A stretch of DNA of 64,000 bases, taken from assembly GCF_000150275.1 (NCBI RefSeq), contig NW_002060949.1:29752-93751 (forward strand), read 5' to 3'. This document shows positions 52,301 through 64,000 of this stretch, in pieces (positions within the stretch are counted from its first letter, which is position 1; each line of letters begins with the position of its first letter). The translations under genes were made by a program, and so were the position numbers. Under the pieces are notes generated by a model. The model ran no database searches and was not told where the DNA came from. It saw nothing but the letters and a program-made list of their open reading frames with translations. This stretch comes from Trichoplax adhaerens. Its lineage: Eukaryota > Placozoa > Uniplacotomia > Trichoplacea > Trichoplacidae.

Positions 52301-55300
52301 CTAAGTTTTGTATAGCTTATGTTTATAATTATATAATGATATGATATGATGTAGTGATATGAGTAAATCGATGATCAGAGAAATATATTATCAAATAGAC
52401 TACTGTATATGTTATAATAGCAATTCTTTAAAAGTTTACGTTATTAGATATTATGTTTAAGTGAATTGATGATCATAGCAATGAAGTATCGTCCGAATTA
52501 GTCATAAATGCGTACATTATAATAGTAATCATGTTCTTACATAGTTTTTGTCATTATATTATATTTGTAAACTGATGGTCATTAATCATGATTGTAGAAA
52601 TCAATCAATAAAATATCATTGCTATTCTTCACTAACCTTCAAGCGTTGTCGTAGGCGTTCTATTTGGATTTCTAACTCCTTGTTTCGCTCCATGATTATC
52701 TCTTTCGTTGCTTGTAATTTGTCCTCACGGTCTTTCAAAGAATTTACCATTTCGACACCTTGATTGATATCATGATCGAATATTGTTTTATATTTATCAT
52801 GGATAGATGAAATGGATTGAGCAGCTAAAGAACGATTATCATCATCATTATCGTCTGGATTTGGGTTAGGTTGACGAATAACATTTTCCATTTCTTGTTG
52901 ATGCTGAAGATGGATTTGTTGGCGTTCAGTCAATTCTCGTGCTAAATTTCTATATTGAAATTGTGGAATATAGATTTAAGAAATCAATAAATTCTAACAT
53001 GTAAAAGCCAACTTAGGTATTTCTATAACTTAAAATTATTAAGAGAAAGTTTTAACAGCAGTTCATACAATTTTATTTTCCTTCTAACAGAATTAGGAGT
53101 TTCTCGTTCAGTTCCTGACTCTGAAGCCTATGTCAATATTAGAGTGATTCTAAGTGTTATTTCATCACTTGAATAACAATAATGCATAGTAGCATAATAT
53201 ATAATCTTAGCGTATTGTAGATATGGTAGAACTAAAGTTACTTTAAAATTATTTCGGTCATATGGCTTCGTTACTATGGACGACCATATTAGCGATCAAG
53301 AGACGTTGTTCAAGAAAGTAATTTAACTCAAGTCATTACCTCAGATGTCTGCCCACCAGAACTGCCCAGATGAGCGCTTAATTGAGCTATGATTTGATGT
53401 TCTTCCGTCCTGAATAGAATTCAAATAGTTAAAATTGAATTAAAGTTTAATTAAAGTAATTATTACAAAGTTGAATCGAATAAACTAACAACGTGTAACT
53501 CTTCGAAGTAACGACTGAATAAATTGACATTAGAATAAAATTAAACAACTACTAAAAATGCAAAAAAATTTTCAGCAGTTCATTAACTTATTCCAATTCA
53601 TGACTGATTACATCTGATAATTACATTTATAATAAACTTTATATGCAATTATTCGGACTACTTACGCATTCGATTTTATTTTATTTGTAATATTTTGACA
53701 ATTATCGCTAACAGGGACTAAATCCTCTTCAGGTGGAACCGATGCTTGTGATTTGTTTTCATCTTCATGAATACTTCCAACGACTGCTCGGCTTCCTCTA
53801 CTCATTATCATCATTACAAGTAAAAAATCGAAAGAAAAAATTTACAAATGCATATCGACCAACGTAAATAAAAGGCAATAACTGTTTCTTTTATACCTTG
53901 TCGATGCTATAGTACTTGCTTTTTCAGAAATATTATCAGATATATCATTAGTACGCTCTTGCAATTGCCGAGATTGCTCTGATATTTGACGTTGTAAATC
54001 ACCTTGGCTGGCTAGTTCATCATCACGAAAAATTATTTGAGTAGAATTGTCTACATGATCAGCTTGTGAAATATTTTCATCTCCATTCGAGGCTAGTTGG
54101 CTTGTATTAACAATATTCTGATCTTCAGGATTCATTGATGATAAGGTTGCCTTTGAGTCATTACCTGGAGCGTGAATGTCGCTCTCTGTATTCTCGTCAT
54201 CAGGTAGCATATTCAAATTCGACGCTGGTGTTTCGCTTCTATAATGAGCCATCGAAAATTTTTCGATTTAGTTGACTAATGATCGTTACCGTTATTATCT
54301 TCTATCCTAACTTTAATTTCAATTCCATAATTAATCAATATTCATGCTTCATTATCGTATTAGCAATCGCTATTAATCTTAAACAGCTACATCTCATGAA
54401 TAGTATTAGTCATGTCACAACCTTAACTATCAACGTTATCAATATTAGCTGCTATATAATTGGTTCTAAGAAATTGCAAGTAATATTAAATAGCAAGTTA
54501 GTAGTGATTAACTTACATTGCTATGAAACTAGAATCGATAATAGCAGTTTCTCTTTCCTCTGCTTCTTCAGTCTCATTACCATCCCTATTCGCATCATTT
54601 TGACTAAAAGTACTATTCTGAGATTGATCAGGTGGATTAGTAGACTGATTCTGACTTGATTCTTCCTGATCATTTTGTGGTTCGGTTTCCTCTAGTATGG
54701 AAGATGAATTTTCAATACAAATATAGCGTGGTTTTGCGGCTTTCCTTTTGTATCTTTTCGTTACTTTATTACGAAAGGTTCTAGCGAAATCTTTCACTCC
54801 TTCCTTAGAAGTTGTCTAGTAATTGAAGAACATGATGCATCAATGTAATTAGCTACTTGCCGCCAGTTTACTTATGAGTAAATATATAATCAATTATAAT
54901 CAATTTTAGACGTGGATGAGCGTATAAATTTAGCTGTAGTTTTAAATATAAAGTATCTTATTTATCGCTAATAGAGCCACTATTTTTCCTATCAGTAAAA
55001 CATATGATTAATTTTAGACGTGAATGAGTGCAATAGCATGGCAAGTTTAGCTATGTATTTCACTTAAAGTTTTATGTATATCAGTGGCTACTTTTATTGT
55101 TTAAAAGATAATGAACAAATGATAAAGTTGCTCGTTAGTCACAACTAATTCCGTAGGGGATTGCATAACTTACCGCTACACAATATTCTTGAGTTGGATC
55201 GCCTGCTTTATGGTGTTTACCAGATTTACCAGATAAAAAACAGTTCTACATATAAGACAAACACGGAATAAATAGAAATAGCGCAGTATTTAAAGATCGC

Positions 55301-58300
55301 GAGACAAGCAAGTAAAGTGTAGACGAAAGCGTTAACAAAAATCATCATCAAAATACTATTTTAAATCCATTTCTAAAAACGTTAGTATGTAAAGTATAGT
55401 TACAAACCTGGCAGATGTCAAAATTAAACTTTTTCAAGCTTTTAAATCTAATATTGGAAATGAATTCAATCTTATAAGATTGCATACTTAATGTCTAGGT
55501 TACTATGCGACCTAAAATTTATTTTTATATTTATTTTCATGCCTATTTTCTAACTAAAACCAATATTTATGAAATTACCGTAATCCAACAATTGGCGTCT
55601 TTTTACAGATTCCACATTTAACATCATGAACAACTATGGATATTAAAATAATTATCGCAGAAAGTTAAATTATGAACTGAACATAATATGAAAGGCATAT
55701 GTTGGAGATAATGAGCTAAGAAAGAGAATTGAATTGTTTTTTTACCATTTTCAGCCGCAATGACTCTTTCCATTGTCGATAGCCAGACAATTGTTTGTGG
55801 TTCTTCTAGAACCCATTGCGTAAATTCCTCTTCTTCTAATCTATCTGGTCCATTTTTCTAAATATATATTAGTGTCAGTAAAGGTACTGCAGCCGTGATA
55901 AGAACGAATAGTAAAGTAATATATATTTAGGGTAGTTTCAAGGAAAACTAGTAAAATTCCAAAGTATTTTATATCAGCTGATGTATAGGTAGAGATCAGT
56001 CATTATATTTAAACAGAGGAAGAGTCGTAAGGAACAGTGTTTTAGAATTATACTGAAAAGTAAAACTATAGGCCACATTTCACGCCCATCTCTAAATGAA
56101 ACTGTTCATGCTTTATGAACGAGCTAATTCAGGCATGTAATAGAGGTATGTAGACTACTCTTTCACTGTTACGAAACGAGTAAATATTGTATGTAAATAT
56201 CGATATATATTGATGATAACTTATTACCGATGGATGAGCAGCTTTATCATAGCAGTTTTTGACAGCATTCTGTATACTGTGGATACCACCAAAAGACGGA
56301 TCTTCCTTAATATAGCTGACAATCTAACGATGAAAGTTTTGTATCAGTATTCATAGACTAGTTAACAATAAGATGTTAGAAAACATGACTTAGCGACAAT
56401 ACAGTTATATGCCACATGTCTACATCGCAATAAACTATATAGTGACGAATATGTCTGCTTTATTTCTATTTAATGTAGACATACTATTATTAATTAATTA
56501 TAATAACTGCTTTAAAATTCACATATCAAATAAATTAAAATACTGCAAAGAGTTTTATATGTATTTCTAGGTAGTTAATATAACATATAAAGATATTGTT
56601 ACTTTACTAGAATAAAGATGCTCGTATATACGGCACTACAAATCTACCAAAAATATTATGATGGATACGTGTCTATTTTTTATGTAACACAGATGTGACG
56701 TTAATTTTCGCAGCAGTAACTACCTAATTTGTAAGCTATAGATCAAGAATGCATTTAATAATCACAGTATCATGAAGATATTACGCAATTAATAGAAAGC
56801 TTAAGATATTTTGCCTCTGATCTGCTACAGATACACGACACAAACACCAAATCATCCAGTCATACAAATGTAGTATTATATAAGTATAGCGATAAAAACG
56901 AAATGATTTGAAGGTTTTAGTAGGTCTACGCATTTATAACGAAAGTTACTTAGAATATAAACGATATAAAATCAAACTGAAGCTCTATTAACCTGCATTA
57001 ATTGACTTAGGAGGGATTCTAAACCTTCAGCATTAGCAAATTTACCCCGGTTGGCTATCAGCTTGAATAGAACTAGATTAGAATTGATTTAAGGGTAGAT
57101 TTACACACTTAGTAAAATTGTTCTTGAATATAGTAATGAGTTTAAGAAAACTTCAACTTACATTGATATTTATCCCGTAAGTAGCCTTTGCACATGACGG
57201 TTAAAAAGATTTTAATCGCTGTTAATTTTAATTTACCACTACGATCACTACATTAAAAAACGAAAAAGCGACGGTCATGAGACGTTTTAATGTTAGTTTA
57301 TATCCATTACAGATAGATATTGCTAATGGCAATAAATAATAGCGATAAAAATACTAAATTCATATCTGGTTTTTCAGTACTATATACTAGTTACTTGACA
57401 ATGTTATAAAATTATGGCCTATCGCTACTTATAATTCGTACTGGTAAAAGTAGTAATGATCATTTATTTGCTAGTCATGTATTACTCCGATACATTATTG
57501 TGCAGAATGATGAATAATAATTCTGAAGTTTTAAACCTTCATCTAAAATTAGATCTTGTTTTAATAGTATGCTTATGCTTTTAACACATATAGCTTATAA
57601 TAATGAAGTGGTTACGGCAACGTAACTACTGAAAATATAACTAATTGTTAGCCAAATTTTGTATCTACTAATGATTAAATAGTTAAAATTTATTTTCTAT
57701 TCTGCGAATGTTAGAAACTTAACCTTTAGCATGAAGGAGACAGGCCTAAAAATTTTGACTTACCGATCGAAAATATTAAGTGCAAAATTTAAGGCTAAAT
57801 CTGTGCTTAATAACGGATTTGCAAGTTCTATGTCGTTGGCCAACGTCGGCTGGCTAAATAGCTTTACCAAGATATTTTCTAAATCTAATACATTCATATC
57901 TTGGACTTCATCGTCATCACTTGATTGCTGAGTACCATAGCCCAACTGATCAAAAACGCTTAATAATCTTAAGAATTCCACCTTGTCAACTAGAATAGAG
58001 ATTAAATAGAGAAGTTGAAAATAATGGGACGCAAAGGAGATACCGGTATATAATTCTTGTTTTAATAATTCAATATTGAAATTTATATAGAGTGGTTAAC
58101 TTACATTCACATCTTTGCTGAATAATGCGCATTTTAATGGCCGTTCTATATGCAGCAAACTTGATATAATTCAATTGATCTGAAAATTATCAAGAAGAAA
58201 ACCGTATACTTAAACTAAAATATGGATGATTCATAACATGGTACAGTATATTGACATTCTACTAAGCTTAACACCTTAACTACTTGAAGCTGCAGTGATA

Positions 58301-58979
58301 TTTTACCAGTTTACACGAGTAATTTCATTTGAAGCTATTTTATAAGATCATGTTCTCTAATTATTTCAATTTTATACGCATTAAATCGTTGCGACTAAGA
58401 CTTATTTCTTTATTCTCACTAGGATTAAAATTATTCAATACGCAAGCAAATATTTTTGGATAATGTGCGGTTAGGATACGAGTTGTTAATTGAAGATTAA
58501 TCTTAAACACAATTATTAACATACCAATTTCTCGTAGGATATCCGTTGTAGTCGGATGATCCCATTGCGTTCGACACGTTTTGTGACTATTTAAGATAAT
58601 CATATCAGATATTTAAAACAAATTATAAGAAATGTTGATAAAAAAATTGATTATGATACGGTATATGTTGGTTTGATGATATAATACAAATTACAAATTA
58701 CAACTTACGCTAATTTAAGGCGAGGATATCGGATATTAATCAATTATTTATGCATAGTACAGATAATACAGTTGAACTAACATCATAAATGCTAGTCTTA
58801 TAATTTTATACGAACATCTACGGTACTTAGTCTTATTTAACTTAATGATAGAGGATTAAATAGTGAAATAATCCTACTAAAATATTAAACTGATACTTTT
58901 ACAAGATGTATTACTCACTCGACATAATATGGAATACCGGTATCAGTTTCTGATCGTTCCCAATCATCTGGCAAGTCAC
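49382..58979 (-). CDS. DMD: Dystrophin/utrophin-family protein, C-terminal 1,251 aa (22 exons; 5' part missing)
   Basis: Dystrophins link actin to dystroglycan at the plasma membrane. Exons in transcript order: 58979-58919, 58586-58525, 58179-58105, 57989-57764, 57247-57162, 57072-56993, 56323-56228, 55857-55746, 55633-55579, 55447-55408, 55245-55174, 54815-54517, 54238-53897, 53800-53666, 53409-53340, 53127-53069, 52949-52637, 51976-50704, 50175-50071, 49756-49680, 49547-49453 and 49406-49382; phases all fit. Order: WW domain (DDWERSETDTGIPYYVDH, TQWDHP), EF-hand region (YRTAIKMRIIQQ, FDRDRSGKLKL, SFGGIHSIQNAV), ZZ finger (HDVKCGICKKTPIVGLR, FNFDICQNCFLSG), the post-ZZ block (KDFARTFRNKVTKRY), an extended Ser/Asn/Glu-rich spacer, EEHQIIAQLSAHL, a coiled coil (LKDREDKLQATKEI, ELEIQIERLRQRLK) and a long Ser-Pro repeat tail. 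WW plus ZZ excludes dystrobrevin. Actin-binding and spectrin repeats would lie beyond 58979. The last four small exons are supported only by phase and splice signals. Confidence 0.93.
51030..51860 (-). repeat. DMD: Protein-coding tandem repeat in dystrophin tail
   Basis: Within the 1,273-bp exon 18 a degenerate module of roughly 20-40 residues recurs about ten times. Its core is P-[KR]-[TAE]-S/N-x-x-SP, as in PKASETSPITS, PKTSEISPVS, GRTNGASPVPTY, PRTSSPSPVMGY, PKTSEASPNP, PRASGVSPITT, PRTNGASPIHTY and SRTNGTSPIPT. A second recurring element is [LI]L[RK][NS]R (LLKSRAD, LLRNRSD, ILRNRPE, ILQSRVG). Rich in Ser, Pro and Thr; likely disordered and a phosphorylation target (inference). Confidence 0.85.
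52041..52310. repeat. Diverged tandem duplication inside a dystrophin intron
   Basis: Copy 1 (about 52041-52150) and copy 2 (about 52204-52310) share long blocks such as AGAAATTAAG-ACTGAAATTAAG and CTAA-TTTTTG, with perhaps 75-80 percent identity by eye. A possible third, weaker pair follows at 52355-52560. The repeats lie in the intron before the Ser-Pro exon. Confidence 0.6.
54899..55110. repeat. Second intronic tandem duplication in dystrophin
   Basis: AATTTTAGACGTGGATGAG near 54901 recurs as AATTTTAGACGTGAATGAG near 55011, each followed by an AATTTAGCT or AGTTTAGCT block and then a T-rich stretch. Period is about 110 bases. Intronic, between the exons for the end of the ZZ finger and the post-ZZ block. 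Confidence 0.6.
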
Positions 58980-61900
58980 CTAAAGTGGAATCAATAAATT
59001 AGGTCTTGCGAAATAATCATAAATTATTTTGAAAGTAATTGCTGCATCTTTAGCAGTTACAAAATAGTATGTAGCTTTAGCTCTATTGAAAGTGGAATAC
59101 GTTATTATTTTATTCATCTACAGTTCTACACCCCAATCAATGTTGTTAATTATAGGCTACGGTATGTCTAACTCAGTTCCCTATGCTTTGCTTTCCTTAG
59201 CTTTACCTCCATTACGTAAGTTAAATCTTAGCCCATCTTTACACTGAATCAATTTGTGTCTTAAATATCTTAAACTTGATGAAAAACTTTAGTATTTTTT
59301 CTTTAACTAAGATCAATCTATACCAAAAGTATTAGTGTAGCATGATAAGCACTGTATTTTAAACTTTTGCTAGACTACTTAAGGTACACTAGTTAAGTTT
59401 ATCAAAACTTAAAAATCATGTACGCTCGGTACAGTAACTATAAGATCATAACTAAAATTTCTGTAGATTGATTTCTTTTGACAGTAGCTCAAGTAATTCG
59501 GAAAAACTTGCTATCAATGTTTGACTATTTGACTATTGATTTTTGGATAGTGCCAATATCGCTTTAATTACCAGCACCAAGAAAGCTTAATCGTTAATTT
59601 TTCACTTTATCTGCCTAAAAACTTGCTTTAATTATCCCTTGAATCCCTGTAAGAAGGGGCTTTAACAGGTAATATCGTCATCGTTTAGTCGATGAACTTA
59701 ATGAAAACCTAAAGTATACCGCAAAACCATAAAATGTTTTCGGGTTGATATTATTGCAGCAAACTTTACATGATCATAAATATAGCAAATGCATATATGA
59801 AAAAGAACCTTTCAATGTTTAGTATTCCGATCAATAGATACTACATCCGAATAAATTCAGAAATCTTTCATTACAGCATTTGAATAAGTATTGGTAGCAC
59901 GTTTAACCCATCAAATCAGTACTGAAGAACAGGCGTCAAAAGTTAAAATTTTTGATAAAAGTCACCAGTAACTGTGGCTCGATGACGATTGCTTTAAAGG
60001 TATATGTATCATCGATCTACTATGAAAAATAGCTCTATTAGGCTATAACTATTTGATATAGAGACTAGCCCAAAAATTCGAACAAATAAGCTATGATTAC
60101 CATCGCAGTTACTCATGCTAATAATTGTGATCGAAATGGTATTCTTCAACTGAAGCAGTAGCTACCAAGAACGAAGTAATTTATGAGGATGATCACGAAT
60201 GCTACACACTATGAAATTGAAGACGCACTACAATCTTTCTAAGTGAAATGAATGCAAAGCAATAGTTAACAATTGCAAAAGGAAACATCATTAAAGTAGG
60301 TCACATATTATCTGCTATGGCCCTTTTTCTATACTGTATATGCGTATATTCAGATCTAATAACTAATAAATGTAATCAATAATAGCACAATGAGTACTGT
60401 TATCAAGATATCTCCAGTTAAGTAAGGTCTTTATCGCTCTTAGTAATCTAAGGATGATCAAGGGATAAATAAAAACTGTTTGGTTGATGTTCAGTATATA
60501 ACACTGTGAGTCTTAAAAGTAAAATGTGTCAAATGATCTTAACCATTTAAAGTTTATATGAGATTTTTCCTGTCATACGAGTATTTAGCATTCTATGTAT
60601 CTCCTGAACTGCTGCTACTTTCTTACTGTAACCAACAATGTTTATATAGATTGACATCGATGATTTTAATTTTTATAGACCGTAACTGATAATACAGGTG
60701 TGTATGATGGCATAATATTGGCTGATTATGATTCATTATAGTAACTATCATCAATACATGGGTTTAATGTCATTGCTATGATGATCATGAATGCCGTTAT
60801 TATCGTAATTGAAATCATTTCAGGATAGAATAACATGCTATTCATATTGATAATCATTTTAATGGCATTTTTTAAAACACTATCATTAAAATTTTGATAG
60901 AAGAGATTGAAGAACATTAGCCTTCGTTAAGCGGAAATAGTAACCAATGATTGCTGGATATTATCGTCATAGATTGAAATCATAAAAGCTGCAGGCGTCT
61001 ACTTTTTTTTAAAACATTATAAAATAAAATGAATACAAGCTGAACAGTAAATACGAGACGATTTTGTTCCTTCTAACAAATTTCCTGATGTGTCTACTTG
61101 GACCCAATTCACATGGACTACCGCTATATAGTAATTAGCCTTAGTAACGTAGAGTATAGTCATTTATAGTTAAAAGTCGAACGTTTCAGTTAAGTATTTA
61201 AGGCCTTGGCTATTTAACAGTTTAAATCATCATTCCAAAATAGATTAGATTAATTACAAATGAGGAATTTGTATCATGGAATGATTTTATCGAGAAAGCT
61301 AAAGACGATCCCAAAAAAGTTATAACTACAAGAATATCAATCATCTTACTTTCAATTTCTGGCATGTTGATAGATGAATTTATAACGATGCCAAGTCCGT
61401 ATAATATTATCCTAGCGGTTAGAAGGAATAATTAAAATAGAGCTTGGTAATAACACCTGGAATATTCGTAGGAAAATTAGGAGTTGTGTCAATTTAGCTA
61501 GAAACTCTTTCGATTATATTCACTTTAATGGCAAATTATTATCGTTATCGAATCAATCATCAACATTCAATTAACAGGAAGTTAAGTCAGTTATTTTCAA
61601 ACTGCATCATCTCAATATAGGAGAATTATCCCCTCTAGAAATTTAAAAATTTGTAAATTACCGATGCTAAGCTCGCTATGTTGTTGTTGTTGTCGTCGAC
61701 AAATTTAATGAGATGCCAGTAGTGCTGATCCAAGACTAAGTAGTAGCGTTATTGTATTATTATATAGTCAAAAGGCATTGTAAGTAGACCAGCAAATCAT
61801 ACCTCTATTAGATTGTTATCCAGAACTGAACATGGCCGAACCTTTTAGAATTATTTCAAATAGATTGTGAAAAAATCAGCTATAGCGTCGCGGTCTTCGC

Positions 61901-64000
61901 TATAGCAACACCATCGCGCGTGCGTAATGGCTGCGTGGGTGGATCACTTGGAATTGTCCAATTAATCGTTTATTCAATATGAACGATATTGATTTTTTTC
62001 CTTGGATTTTGGAAGAATAGAATCAATCGTATCGATCAGTTCAAAATTAATAGTAATGATCAAAACCTGTAAAGGTAGGAGAATCTATACGAGTATGTTG
62101 GATTCGCGCAAATCTGTACGTAAGTTAAAGAACGTAGAACAAACCAGTGTGCATGATTAGCAATTCTGCTGACATAAGGCTAATATGATTCGTTCTTCCT
62201 CATACTATTGCATTAATTGCGCCTTAAGCAGGTGCAATAGCTATATCGTATTTAGTATTGAGATCAAGGATATGGTAGCAATGCGTAACAAATACCAGTA
62301 ATCCATAACATAATTCGACGGTGAATGTATATGTGCGTGTATGTTTTGATAAATAGGAATACTACATTCATAACTGAAGCCAATAAGAAAGAGTATTATG
62401 TTCCCAAATTAGAGTTCAGTCTTACTTATTTATTCTGTATCAGTAACTATAAGCACCTTTATATTTATAGTCCGCATATTGTAACATTACACTGCATAGG
62501 AAATGAGAACTATGTCGCATTAAAAAATACTAGAGAAGGTCTTTCTTGATTATCTAGTTAATCCTATATCGTAGAGTTAATATATCCATTCATAAATATA
62601 ATTATTTGTTCCATTCATGGATTTAACTAACTTGGTGGAATTCTATGTTCTAAATTAATATTGTAACTAATTCATGTGATGTACTGAGCATCCTTTTCTC
62701 TATAAGAGTAAATGTCATGATACTTATGACCTCTTAGAAAGCAACGCTTAAATAAGATATGTATGTTGTATCTGTAAAGTTAGCTGATCAGATATGGTGT
62801 CATAGTCTCCTGTTATAATGACCTTTTGATGTGGCAAACTATCCTCCACTCCGTAAGATAGATGTCATAATTTTCATATTCCTTTGATAGATAGAAATGT
62901 GAATCAGGAGAAGGCCTATATTACAATAATGTTGCAGAAGAATGTAGTACTGAGTCATTTAGACAATTCTATGAACTACTGAAAATGAATGTGAATGTAT
63001 ATCTTAATCGAATATGGGCACTCTATCTATAAATCTAGCTAACGTGAAAGGGTGATCGTGTTCCAACACTATAACATGTTTGCAATTATTTAAGTATGTT
63101 GATAATTCTCTGCTAGAGCATTGTAGCTTTCATGTTAGTATAATGAACGCGATACGATAATTATGGCGTAATAAAGATACAGCGAAATGCTCTGCTAGAT
63201 TATTTAAAATTTATAGCTACCGTATACCGCAAAGTGTAAAGCATCTTAGATAAATAGAATTTCTATGATATCTACAAATCTTTAGTAGCTAGATATAAGT
63301 ACATCTTAATAAAGATGTACTAGAAGAGTATTATACTAATTCAATTTAAGTTGAGAAAGTGTCCCCTACATTAAATATTGTAATGTGTGTAATCTTAATG
63401 TTATAACTACTGCATAAATATCTATAAAGTTTTACGGTATTAATAATTTTATAGAAGTCACGACGATTATATTTTGATCAAACATCAATATTACATACGT
63501 AAATATTAATAATTTTAAAAGTATCACATTGCCATATTGTAATTGATTCGACACATCTTGATCAAACTAAAAACGTTACACTGTTTAATTTTGCTAATTA
63601 TATGGTATCACTTTCCTATGTTATAATTAATTTATGATCTCACCACTTTGATCTATTCTATAACAATAACAGCAATTACATATGCAACTTATTGTAAGTT
63701 GTTATATCTACATAATAAAGAGATAGCTACGATAAATAGACCTTAATAAAACATAAACATTATACCTATGCTATAGTATTCAAGCTTTCACGCTGAAGTG
63801 TTATATTTAATTCATGAGATGAGAGGAGTATGCGTTTTGCTCAAATATAATGTCTTTAGTAATTCTATGAACTTAAATCCATCATGCCCTTATAATAAAT
63901 TAATGATCGCTCAAAGTAATACTGTGCATTTGATTAATAATATTAGTCTTCAACCCTATAGTCCTTTGCTTCTCCTACTAACCTAGTCAACAGGAAAAAC
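58980..64000. other. No exon supported; probably dystrophin intron and/or promoter DNA
   Basis: The WW exon starts mid-codon at 58979, so transcription must come from higher coordinates on the minus strand, yet no spectrin-repeat, actin-binding or initiator exon could be recognised here. The stretch is AT-rich with stops in all frames. The exception is a short CG-rich block at about 61879-61950. Two weak minus-strand exon candidates (61055-61123 and 61662-61735) are discussed elsewhere and not called. Confidence 0.5.
61879..61906. repeat. 9-bp inverted repeat in a CpG-rich block
   Basis: GCTATAGCG at 61879-61887 is matched by its reverse complement at 61898-61906 around a 10-nt loop. The next 50 bases contain several CG dinucleotides (ATCGCGCGTGCGTAATGG), which is unusual in this AT-rich region and compatible with a promoter. 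Confidence 0.6.

Noticed and set aside
61055-61123. Minus-strand candidate exon that would join the WW exon in the right phase
   Set aside because: The sequence does not resemble the segment before the WW domain of any dystrophin I know, and the donor (GTATTT) is weak. Kept only as a possibility for cDNA testing.
61662-61735. Minus-strand candidate exon with good acceptor and donor
   Set aside because: Its only open frame ends in a phase that does not fit the next dystrophin exon.
1-64000. Bacterial-type systems (CRISPR, operons, integrases, toxin-antitoxin)
   Set aside because: No direct-repeat/spacer arrays and no tightly packed co-directional frames; all recognisable genes are split by spliceosomal introns.

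Overview
This is nuclear DNA from an animal. It is AT-rich (roughly two thirds A+T by eye), uses the standard code, and has many short GT-AG introns (about 60-400 bases). The gene set is metazoan: a dystrophin-type protein (WW, EF-hand, ZZ, coiled coil), the CCCH deadenylase TOE1, the histone chaperone NASP, the GPI-anchor enzyme PIGG and the ribosome-assembly ATPase midasin. The compact layout, slow-evolving proteins and AT-rich introns suggest a placozoan (Trichoplax or Hoilungia type). That is inference; a cnidarian or sponge is the main alternative. Every gene was built exon by exon by joining GT-AG sites so that the reading frame stays open and the family alignment continues. For the five conserved genes the exon phases close perfectly.

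Layout. 1-4567: no gene recognised; the 5' exons of the next gene may lie here or outside. 4568-7543 (+): 3' part of a patatin-like phospholipase. 9257-10400: short inverted repeat, GC-richer degenerate direct repeats and an orphan two-exon MADF domain, possibly a decayed transposon. 11619-16125 (+): NASP, 17 exons. 17005-20140 (-): TOE1, 7 exons, tail-to-tail with NASP. 20633-25576 (+): PIGG, 16 exons, head-to-head with TOE1. 25577-27912: non-coding, with a 111-bp tandem duplication and GTAC-palindrome clusters. 27913-48376 (+): MDN1, 30 exons, about 5,412 residues. 49382-58979 (-): C-terminal half of dystrophin, 22 exons, with a Ser-Pro repeat expansion not found in vertebrate dystrophin. 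58980-64000: non-coding as far as I can read.

The genes are mostly housekeeping loci from separate pathways: nuclear histone supply (NASP), snRNA/mRNA 3'-end trimming (TOE1), ER GPI-anchor assembly (PIGG), 60S pre-ribosome remodelling (MDN1) and membrane-cytoskeleton linkage (DMD). I found no CRISPR array, operon, rRNA or tRNA, and no sign of a bacterial-type accessory system. The most distinctive points are the repeat-expanded dystrophin tail, the three giant exons of midasin, the NASP-TOE1 linkage (also close together in human), and a recurring GTAC-centred palindrome confined to non-coding DNA.
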